Shown here in pieces: positions 53,365-62,485 of a stretch of 64,000 bases of DNA. The notes beneath the pieces are model-generated. The model had not been told where the DNA came from. It was given only the letters and a program-made list of their open reading frames with translations, and ran no database searches. The position numbers and the translations under genes are program-made. This DNA is from Siphonodentalium dalli. Taxonomy: Eukaryota > Mollusca > Scaphopoda > Gadilida > Siphonodentaliidae. The stretch is taken from the NCBI GenBank assembly GCA_032622095.1, contig CP136061.1, positions 11,549,287 through 11,613,286 on the forward strand, given 5' to 3'. Within the stretch, counting starts at the first letter, position 1, and every line of letters begins with the position of its first letter.

Positions 53365-54100
53365 TTTTAAAGTGCACACAAAGCGTTGCGATCACCAATA
53401 TACATTTTGTACATGTCATGACATCACGAGGTACAAATCTGCGTTCTACTGGTAGACTATGACCATTCTGTGAACTACAGAAACCACATTCTTAGTGATT
53501 CTCCAGGATTCTCAAACAATTGGTGACTTCTTGTGTGATTATCTCTAAAATGCCAAAGTTCCTGGTTGTTCACATGTTATTATGAATAGTTGAGGGACAG
53601 ACTGCAAAGGCATCAACAATCCATCAATATAGATGTGCACTCAATAGATGTGTGTAACTAATATGTTGCCAGCAGCATTTTGATGAATTTGCCCTCTGTC
53701 CTTCGTAGAAATAATAAAATGCAAACAACAGGAAACTTGACCAATGTTGGAACGGTCTATCAAGTATCAACTTAGTAATCTTATGCCAAACTCATCAGAA
53801 TAAATTACCCAAGCTATGTTGCTATTGTCAGATTTACTGCAGTAGCATGTCCTTAACATAAAAATAGTGCGTTTTTTTCAATCAGTGTACAATATATGTC
53901 TATAACACTATATCAGCTGATAATCGGTATAACAAACATGTTCTATTTTATACATAATTGATCAACCTTGTCCACTACATCCGATTGAACCTCGGTAAAC
54001 CTCAGCTGATAAATTTCGTATAAAATAGAAACTTTAGTGAGATCCTCTTTATCTCAAACTTGAACCAACTTAATTTCCGGTCAAACCGAGTTGTTGTCCA
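53365..54100. other. Unassigned DNA
   Basis: No frame, repeat or signal was recognised. TTCTATTTTATAC at 53942 is mirrored by GTATAAAATAGAA at 54017, so a small inverted-repeat element may span about 53850-54035. Confidence 0.4.
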
Positions 54101-54103
54101 GCA

Positions 54104-54280
54104 GGGGGGGGGGGGGGGGGGGGGGGTCAAAGGTCAGTGGAAAAACTGCAATTTTTGCTGTTTTTTGGGGCGGGGGTACCCAAACCGAAGAAAACAGTTT
54201 TTTCCATCCTGTGTCTGCAGTTTTTTTTCCGGCCCCCCTGGTTTTTCCGACCATTTTTTGACACCCCCCTTTTAAACACT
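54104..54280. repeat. G-run-bounded inverted repeat
   Basis: A run of 23 G (54104-54126) followed by GTCAAAGGTC is answered by TTTTTTGACACCCCCC near 54250-54271. Between lie GGAAAAACTGCAATTTTTGC and GCAGTTTTTTTTCCGG. The ends resemble a MITE whose G/C terminal runs have expanded. Confidence 0.6.
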
Positions 54281-54703
54281 AAAACAGAGATTTGCGGGGG
54301 GAAATTCACTGTAAACAGCTGTATATGAATGTCCGTGCACACTATTTGTCATGGATGTTAACATTGACATGTAAATAGGAACGAGTCATTTTGGGGTCAT
54401 TCGGCCAAAAAAACATGGCTGCCAGCAGCCATCTTTGGATTTCAAATACAACACGATAACTGCCTGCAGTCAGTTTAGCAGTTATAATTACATTATTTCT
54501 CTTATTCTAAGGTGTTTTAAGCCAAACTCATTGCAAAACAGTCAAATAACTTGCAGGAAATGCTTTTTTGAGTTGCGGAAAGTTTTTTTGTTGCTCCCAT
54601 CGACCACCCACCAACCCCGGCATACGTGCCCGGATAAAAATCCCACCCCCTGATTGAAATGTATACTTTTATAACCGAGTAGGAGAATCAATTTAGTAGA
54701 TAC

Positions 54704-54735
54704 ATTTCGTACAATCACGATTACGGATATGGTCA
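54704..54735. repeat. Left copy of a long direct repeat around the nested elements
   Basis: CATTTCGTACAATCACGATT and ACGGATATGG are repeated at 56676-56703 (CATTTCGCACAATAACGATT, ACGATTACGGATATG). They bracket the whole module B, hairpin A and 55-56.6 kb complex. CGATTACG words also recur at about 56874-56906. Confidence 0.65.
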
Positions 54736-54751
54736 CCATATACATACCCAT

Positions 54752-54826
54752 ATGGAGCCCCTCACAGACGCGAGCAGACGACACTCAGCTATACAAGCTG
54801 CCACCTATATGGGGCTCCATACAGGT
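54752..54826. repeat. Hairpin module B, ATGGAGCCCC subtype
   Basis: CATATGGAGCCCCTCACAGA with core GAGCAGACGACACTC and closing TATATGGGGCTCCATACAGG. Its mirror copy is at 43551-43616. Confidence 0.8.
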
Positions 54827-54901
54827 TTTTTTTAATCATTTGTTTTTCATTTTTTTCTTACATTTTTTAGCAGTTATAAAAATAATATAAAAATTGTTAG
54901 G

Positions 54902-54953
54902 CCAATGCATTCTCTTATATATGCGAGGCGACCTATGGTCGACTCGCATATAT
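54902..54953 (+). repeat. Hairpin module A split by an insertion (left part)
   Basis: CCAATGCATTCTCTTATATA, loop GCGACCTATGGTCGA and CTCGCATATA are intact, then the sequence switches to TCGGTACGTATAAAAGCCG. The rest of the right arm (TCATATATACGAGAATGCAT, TGCACAGGG) resumes at about 56628. Confidence 0.9.
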
Positions 54954-54955
54954 CG

Positions 54956-56624
54956 GTACGTATAAAAGCCGAACACAACCGAACACAACCGAACATAACC
55001 GAACACAAGTCCAAATAATGGGAAATATCACGAATAAAGTTCATAGGCATGTGTATTCATGTTCACACTATTACTATACGAAGTTTGGTGGAGTTCGGGC
55101 AAATAATAAGTGTTTTATTCGATATTTTGTAAAACCGCGTTTTGTGTTCGGCATAGAAAAGCCGAACATAAGTTATAATTTTGTCTAACGGCTGTCTAGC
55201 TAGGTGATAATTAATATCTGACATGGTCACTAATCCGAAAGGCTTTAATTGTTGTTGATGGCGGTCTCTCACCTATTGTAGTTCAGTGTTTTGACAAATA
55301 GTTTCAGTGTTTGATGGCGCCTACTATTATAGAAACAACATGCTTTTGATAGGCCCCGTCGTGAAAGACAACGATTGTAAAAACGTCGAGTGACAAACAA
55401 GTTTTCCCGCTAGTACACATACCTTATGCACTCGTCACATGAAGCAAAACTTGGTGTAAACAATATTTATACACAATACAAAAGAAGATGAATATTTTAC
55501 AAAAATGCTAATGGGTGATTATGGGTGATTGGAAAGGGATGAGACAACAAGCCTGGTGTGGCTTTTTTTGTAATTAAGTCCTCTCCCAAAACGTGACGAG
55601 AATAATAATAATTACAAAAATAAATATTTATGTAACTTCATGGAAAGATTACAACTCAAAGTTTTTAACGTTTGACGATACCGCAAAACGGGGCTATTGC
55701 CAAGAAGCCATGTCAGACTAAAAGAGTAAAGACATGCAAAACTAGACCAATCAACCCTAGCAAACATCAAAAAGTATCTTGAGCGCAAAATAAATAATCT
55801 TTATTCCTTTCATATCACATTCCTGTCATATCAGAGACATATTTGAAAATAAAATAAGATCTTAAATTTCTGCATATCACAGCACATCAGACTTTAAAAA
55901 AGATACAATACGAAACGCTCTTTGTTCGGGGCGCGTGCTGATATTTGTCCAGTATGATCCATCTAAACAACCATATTGTACGAATGTACTTGTAATAATA
56001 ACGGGGTGGGGGTAACATTTTAGTGAGAATGCAGACGAAAATGGACAACAATACGTTTTTCTCGCGAATAAAGCCTGCCAAATCCCATCTGGCAGATATT
56101 ACTTATCACTTATCAGCGGTTAAACTAATCCACGAGACAGACGTTTGTGTTCTGCTTTTCTATGCCGAACACAAACGCGTTATACAAAACATCAAACAAA
56201 ACACTCATTATTGAAGCAAACTCCACCAAACTTCGTATAGTAATAGGTTGAACGTGAATACATATGTCTGAAGTTTACAAGGTGTTCGTATATTTAGTAG
56301 AGTCTATATAGAGTTATATATCTCAAACGGCAGCTAATGTCACATCATTCTATGTGTTAATTAATTACCGGTGACTGCATGAGTGTCGAACATAAGCTAG
56401 CTTGTGTTCGGCTTTTCTATGCCGAACACTAAACGCGTCTTACAAAATATCGATTAAAACACTTATTATTGGCCCAAACTCCACCAAACTTCCTATATTT
56501 ATAGTGTGAACATGAATATACATGCCTATGAACTTTATTCATGAAATTTCCTATTATTTGGACTTGTGTTCGGTTATGTTCGGTTGTGTTCGGTTGTGTT
56601 CGGTTGTGTTCGGCTTTTATGAGC
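54956..56624. mobile_element. Foldback element F4 with CGAACACAAC subterminal repeats
   Basis: Left: TATAAAAGCCGAACACAACC, then CGAACACAAC-type 10-base units four times, then AAGTCCAAATAATGGGAAAT. Right: the exact mirror, with five GTTCGGTTGT-type units, ending GTTCGGCTTTTATG. Additional inner units (TTTTCTATGCCGAACACAAA) lie at 55150, 56155 and 56420, each followed by CTCCACCAAACTTC or its mirror. The element is about 1.67 kb, AT-rich and without a recognised transposase, and has landed inside hairpin A. Frames at 55063-56653 belong to it. Confidence 0.85.
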
Positions 56625-56627
56625 TCC

Positions 56628-56658
56628 CTCATATATACGAGAATGCATTGCACAGGGT
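56628..56658 (+). repeat. Hairpin module A, right part after insertion
   Basis: TCATATATACGAGAATGCAT then TGCACAGGG completes the hairpin begun at 54902. One G of CATTGG is missing. Confidence 0.8.
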
Positions 56659-56961
56659 TTTAATATAGCATTTCGCACAATAACGATTACGATTACGGAT
56701 ATGTGTGGTATATAAACACACGGATAAGATCATGGGATCTGACAGAGACACACATTACTTTTTTCCATCTAATATATGTGTAACTGAATATAGTGGGGTA
56801 TATGCCGTCTCATCAATTAACCATCATATGTATGTTGTGGCGATGTCCACTTTACTAGGACAATATATCCTATCCGTAATCGACTACTACTAATCGTAAT
56901 CGTGAGTTTTAGAAAGGTCTCTAGTACATAAAGGGTTAAGACTCCGGACTCAGCTGCTTAA

Positions 56962-57427
56962 CCCTTTCAGTGCCAGGTCAGATTTTTGTATCAACCCATA
57001 TACCCTGCGCCAATGCATTCTCTTATATATGCGAGTCGACCATAGGTCGCCTCGCATATATAAGAGAATGCATTGGCCTAACAATTTTTCATCATTTGTT
57101 ATTATTTTTTACAATTTTTTACAGTTTTAATAATTTTTTCTTATATTCTTTAAGAGAATTATTTTGTAGGTTTAGTGCCAGGGAATCTTACGTTTTTCAT
57201 GGGCATCAAAATTATTACTATGAATACTTGGTGATAGTTTTGAGTTATAACATGCCCCTAAGGTTTTAACCAGTTTGTTTTTAAATTTGCTATAGCATGC
57301 TTAAGCATACCCAAAAAAAATTCGACAAAAATTATTATTATTATTATTTTTTTATATATATTTTTTAGGGCCGATTTTACAGACCGTAAATTAGGGCCGA
57401 TGAGATCGGCCTCTGACACTGAAATGG
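56962..57427. mobile_element. piggyBac-like MITE P2, copy 3, with hairpin A in reverse
   Basis: TTAA at 56958-56961 and 57428-57431. Ends CCCTTTCAGTGCCA and GACACTGAAATGG are diverged from CCCTTTGAGTGCCA. TTGTATCAACCCATATACCC leads into hairpin A (57010-57076). GGCCGATGAGATCGGCC near the right end is the palindrome seen near the left end of the 10 kb copy, so this copy is inverted. Confidence 0.85.
57010..57076 (-). repeat. Hairpin module A, reverse
   Basis: Perfect arms, loop TCGACCATAGGTCGC, flanks CCCTGCG and CCTAACA. Confidence 0.95.
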
Positions 57428-57431
57428 TTAA

Positions 57432-58620
57432 TACTCCCCACTTGACTGTAGCGGTTCCTATCCCGGTTATAATAGAATAACAACTTGTGCATGACATTAC
57501 GTGAAAGTGTTGAGGACTTTGACTATACTTAATACCTATCATGTCATTTGATTGTCGTTCCCACGGAGCGTCCATAAGAGACTCCAATGGAGCGAGAAGA
57601 ATTAGGATAAGACATTCAAATACCAGTATAGACCACCCGCTGTCTAATAACGTGGAGATCACGCTCAGCGTACTTAATCTGCTAACTTCTTTGTTATAGG
57701 CTCGGATGCCTGGCCACCCGTGAGCGGGTAGTGTACAAACGGATCCGTCTTAAGTTTTGACATAACCGTGAAGATCCCTAGTCTTGATTGACAGCCGTCT
57801 TGTTCCAATAGACGTCTGATAACAGCTGCGGCCATCTTGATTTAAGATTAAGCTCCGCCCCTCGACCTCGACCCCGCGCTTTGCCAGGGTGACATGTTTT
57901 CACGCGGAAGTGAAACAGACAACATGTTTATTTTTCACACAAACTTCAAATAAAGTATTCATAGACACGCGTATTTAATTATCTTATGTGAGTTCATTTA
58001 AACAAATTTATAAGTAATTTCAAGGCTCCATTGAAAAGTTTAAACGACCTTTGTAACGTAATGTTTGACGAGTTATGATGGGCACTCAAATTGACTCATT
58101 TTTGGAATCCTATTTTCGAGCCAACATGCATGTATGTTCTGAATGTTCACATGTGAATTTAAGCATATGGCTATGTGTACCCTGGTATAAGATTTATAAT
58201 TATTCATCCCTATTTGAAGATAATACGGTTGTCTGGACAGTTTGTGTAATAAAAAAAATAACTACATGTTGGATCATGCCATTAAAATTCTCTGTATCTG
58301 TAGTTGTTACGTCCTAGTGACCAAAGCTGGTTTTTACAGGCTTTTACAGGACGATCATAACCTACATGTATTTGCAGCAGTCCCCCGGTTAATGCAGCAA
58401 GTCTCCGGTAAATGCAGCAAGTCCCTCTCACCGAGGGTGGGTACGGCAGATTAGTCATGCGTGTTAATTTACTCAATTATATGTTTAACTTTAATCAGCT
58501 AGTGGATGTGCTGATTACAAAGGGCTTTAATTTGATCGTTATTCTGATAGATTGGAATGAATTGTGGACTGAATGATAAAATTAAGAGTTGGATTTTTTG
58601 TTTCGATTTTTTTATTGGTA
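57432..58620. other. Unassigned DNA
   Basis: A minus frame over 57258-57662, partly in the P2 element, has no domain. TTTTCACGCGGAAGTGAAAC at about 57896 resembles TTTTTCACACGGAAGTGAAA at 48053, a short shared block of unknown nature. Frames at 58075-58476 on both strands are unsupported. Confidence 0.35.
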
Positions 58621-58625
58621 AATTC

Positions 58626-60561
58626 TAGATCAAGCCATGAATTTCTACTCTGTCTGACAGAGTAGAGATTCATGTCATGATCTAGGTAAATGCAAACAAG
58701 TATCATGAGAATAGTAGAACAGCAACAAAAGAAAAATAGAGCACAGTTTTATACATATATATATATAGCAGTGGGCTGAAAAGAAAAGTTTATTAGAATA
58801 AATTATATAATATGGCCAGGTAAGGAAGGGGAAAAACCAAGATATTTCATTAGTACAAAACCTGGGAACTTTTTGAAGTTTTGACAGGGAATCTTATAAA
58901 GTCGAAAACTTGACACAGGGAATATATTTCTAAGTTACTATCTTTTCCTTAATAATGCACCTCATGCACTGTAGGTGAATGTCCCAATTCAAAAATGCAT
59001 TTACTTTTGTGAGCCGATATCACAATAAACGTCAAATTAATTACCCTGGAAAAGTAATGCAAAGCAAAATCGCTCACAAATTCACTTCAATCGTGAAATT
59101 TCGATTTGGGCCCTTCACCTTAGTATTAACAGTGAAGTATGGGAGGCCAAATTCACATTTAATAATTAATTGTTCTTAAGCGCAATCAATTGCGCGCTTA
59201 AGCGCAAATAATTATGCTTAAGCGCAATTCATGGTTATATGTAACAAAACACCCCCAGTGGTGAATAAATAGGTTTCTCCATAACTTAGCATTATCTCCT
59301 ATTGACATGTCACCTCTTGGTTTCATTGGTTTGGATGGGTAGGGAGCTAGCCCAACTTCTTTATCAAAATGGCTGCCTCACAATAGTATCGCCTTCTGTT
59401 TTAGTTGGAGCGACTCATGATAGCATTATATTATCTTCGGTATATATTAGTTGGGGCTACTTGCAATTGCATTACTTTCTATATTAGTCGGGGCGACATT
59501 GATTTTCTTCAATTTTCGAGTATACAGGCACACCATATGAGGGAAGCAAGCCCTCGGTGACACCACATTCACACTATATGATCATGGAAATACTATAGAT
59601 TTGTGCAAGAGATGCTGATTTAATAAGAAAAACTAGAGCTCCAGGACTGAGACACCAAAGCTCCAGTAATTACACACCATTTTTTTGGACAGGGATGCTG
59701 ATAATATGTAAATAGGGTTTTTCCCCCCTGATTTAAGTCAATAAGTAAACTATACAGTAATGCTCTAATTAATCGACTCCTTAACCACAGCAGAATTATG
59801 GATAACTTTTCAGGATTTAGTCGGAAATCTCGATAGCTTTCCGATTTATGGCAACAAGCCATATTTTCGACTAAATCCTGAAAAAGTTACCCATAATTCT
59901 GCTGTGGTTAAGAAGTCGATTAATTAGAGCATTACTGTATGAGGTAAGAAGGCCCTCATGCAGTGACACCGCATGCATGTATAGGATATTACCATATAGT
60001 AAAGGCTAAAATCTGTGCAAAAATACATTAAAAATATCATACAAAAAATTACTAGAGTTCCGGGAAGACGACATCAATTCTTTGGATAGAGGGATGCTGA
60101 TAATATGTAATTAGGGATTCTCCTTGTTGAACACATACTCACAGTTGACTGTTGAGTACAGGTCAAAATTAGCCCAATGCTCATCTTGTGTTGCTAGGTG
60201 ATACACCAAGTCATGCTAATAGTTTATGGGTAGGTTAGATAGTAGTCACAATTGATTGCGCTTAAGTACAATTGATTGTGCTTAAGTACAATTAATTGCG
60301 CTTAAGCGTAATTAATTACACTTAAGCGTAAATGCCCTATTTGCGCTTAAGCGCAATTGATTATTAAATGTGAATTTGGCCTCCCATAGTGAAGTACATT
60401 ATTATGAAACAGATAATAACTAAGAAATATATTCTCTGTTATTTTTTCGACTTTATAAGGTTCCCTGTCAAAACTTCCAAAAAGTTCCAATTAAGGTTTT
60501 GTACTGGTGGAATATAATCTCTACGGGCCTTAGCGAAAGTAGAGATTGATGGCATGATCTA
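58626..60561. mobile_element. Inverted-repeat element family F5, composite copy
   Basis: TAGATCAAGCCATGAATTTC at the left and GATGGCATGATCTA at the right are inverted. Inner blocks GGAACTTTTTGAAGTTTTGA, CAGGGAATCTTATAAAGTCG and GAATATATTTCTAAGTTA are mirrored at 60410-60500. CCAAATTCACATTTAATAAT at 59149 is mirrored by ATTATTAAATGTGAATTTGG at 60361, with GCGCTTAAGCGCAA-type words beside each. The first 60 bases are a complete mini-palindrome. The mariner-like F2 copy (59755-59937) is nested within. Confidence 0.7.
59755..59937. mobile_element. Tc1/mariner-like palindromic MITE F2, copy 2
   Basis: TA flanks; CAGTAATGCTCTAATTAATC and GATTAATTAGAGCATTACTG are exact mirrors. The centre has lost symmetry through a deletion around TCTCGATAGCTTTCCGATTT. 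CAGT ends with TA support the mariner assignment for both F2 copies. Confidence 0.85.
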
Positions 60562-60564
60562 AAT

Positions 60565-60915
60565 ACATATATGATGTATTGTAGATTCAGATTGTCTGAC
60601 TTATTTCCCTTAAACTAAGTTAAACTTAAAGGGCTCATCAAACCTCATTTATCGACAATTACCAAAATATTATTCAATACCATTAGACATTGGACTTGAG
60701 TCATTTAAATGGAATTATGTCAATTTATGAGCAGAGTCTGGTTGAAATGCTACTGTGTGGCGAGTCATACTCGTCTACGAGCTATGATGGCACAAATGCA
60801 TCTTGTTAATGCTGTTATTATTATTATTATAAATGGTCTGTATAGTGAAGAGGTGAAAGTTGCTCGTAACCTCCATGGAGATATTTCACACCAGATTCTA
60901 CTCATAATTTTTTTT
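60565..60915. other. Unassigned DNA upstream of the helicase exon
   Basis: A plus frame opens at 60709 (MELCQFMSRVWLKCYCVASH...) and runs into the F5 element at 60917. No domain is recognised. It could include an upstream exon of the helicase gene but nothing supports that. Confidence 0.3.
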
Positions 60916-60916
60916 A

Positions 60917-61430
60917 GATCATGCCATGAATCTCTACTATGGCTAATGCCCGTTGCTCATATGCCACTAATACCTAACATTGCCCGGGAACTTTTTGAAG
61001 TTTTGACAGGGATCCTTATAAAGTCGAAAAATAACATGGGGAATATATTTCTCAGTTATTATGTGTTCCTCAATAATGTACTTCACTGTCAGTGAATGTT
61101 CGAATTCAAAATTACATGCCTTCCCATGATATTTGTGAGCCTATATCGCAATAAACAATGAATTAATTAGCCAGCAGAAATTCAATAATTGTAAGCGACG
61201 CAAAGCAAAATTCATCACAAATTTATTTAAATCGAAAAATTTCGAGTTGGGAACTTCACCAACAGTGAGGTACATTATTACGGAAGACATAATAACTAAG
61301 AAATATATTCCCCGCATTATTTTATCGATTTTATAATGTTCCCTGTTAAAACTTCAAAAAGTTCCAAGGTTTTGTTCTGGTGGAATATGATCTCTACGGG
61401 CATTAACATATTAAGATTCATGGCATGATC
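60917..61430. mobile_element. F5 element, compact 514-base copy
   Basis: TA flanks; GATCATGCCATGAATCTCTA and AAGATTCATGGCATGATC are inverted. TTTTTGAAGTTTTGACAGGG and CCCTGTTAAAACTTCAAAAA are mirrored inside. It lies about 160 bases before the helicase exon. Confidence 0.8.
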
Positions 61431-61591
61431 TAAAACAAATTGCAATGACTCAATACTGATACCCCAAAATTTTGCTTCAAGAACTACCGGTATAGCAAAT
61501 AATCCTTCGGCAGTTTCATTTGGTCATTCCAGCGGAATATGATTGTGGCGATGGTGGGAAGAAGTGTTCATATTGTTGAATTTCTTTCCAG

Positions 61592-62485
61592 GGCATGGAT
61601 TTGCAGGAAAGTTTAAAAACAAAGATCGCCCTAGCCAGGTTTAATAAGACGTACAACACAAATTTCAACTGTCTCAAGCCAAAACAAATTCAGTGTTTAC
61701 GGGCAATTTCATCAAATGATGTAATAGCTGTTCTTCCAACGGGATATGGAAAATCTCTGATTTTTGAAATTTTGCCATCCTATATGAAGAGCGTTGAAAA
61801 TTTGACAACATGTGTTATCATTATTGTGCCTCTAAATACACTCATCAAGCAAGAGTGCGCAAAGTTGAAAGGGGATATTGTGTACCTTTCTAGGTGGGAA
61901 GTTTCATCAATTTCTGAGAAAAACAAATTCTTCATTGGCCACCCCGAAGACATTCTCTCTTATGCAGATCATCTTGGAGCTTTGTCTAAGAAGTTTGAGA
62001 GGTGTTTCGTAATTGTTGATGAGGCACACTGTATTGTTGAATGGGGACATGATTTTCGACCTGAATACAAGGATATATCACATCTTCGACCTCATCTCCA
62101 CAACCCAAGATTTTTTGCTATAACTGCTACAGCTAGTAAGAAGACACAAGAGGCAATTAAAATGTCACTTGGGATGAACAAGTGTGTACATATATCATCA
62201 ACATTCGTTATTAATAGCAATGTGACACTTCATGTGTTACCAAGATGCCCATCCACTGGTGGAACATACACAGCAGAAGAAGCCTTTGATTATGTGTTCA
62301 AACCTGTTTTACTGGAACTGTACTCTGGCAAGGCATTTGATTTGACAATAATCTATTGTAAACTTAAGTGGTGTGGATATGGAGTGAATTTGGCTAAAAG
62401 ATTGTTAGGGGATAAGTTCTGGCGAGACCCATTAAACAGGAGATTTACCAGAGTTGCCCAGTTTCATGCTCAGCAACCAAGAGAG
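61592..62485 (+). CDS. RecQ-family DNA helicase, one exon (ATPase half)
   Basis: The exon is preceded by TTTCTTTCCAG and followed by GAG/GTAAAG, ending in phase 0. Counting from the ATG at 61595, motif I is LPTGYGKSLIFEILPSY (47-63), motif Ia VPLNTLIKQE (78-87) and motif II DEAHC (142-146). The RecQ aromatic-rich loop EWGHDFRPEYKDI spans 149-161, motif III AITATAS 175-181, and motif IV starts LTIIYC (250-255). These helicases unwind DNA 3' to 5' in repair and recombination. Motifs V-VI, zinc-binding and RQC regions are missing, and no continuation is seen in the remaining 1.5 kb. The gene either continues after a long intron or is truncated. The ATG at the exon's first bases may be internal. 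Multi-copy RecQ-like genes occur in some invertebrates, so orthology to WRN, BLM or RECQL is not claimed. Confidence 0.85.
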
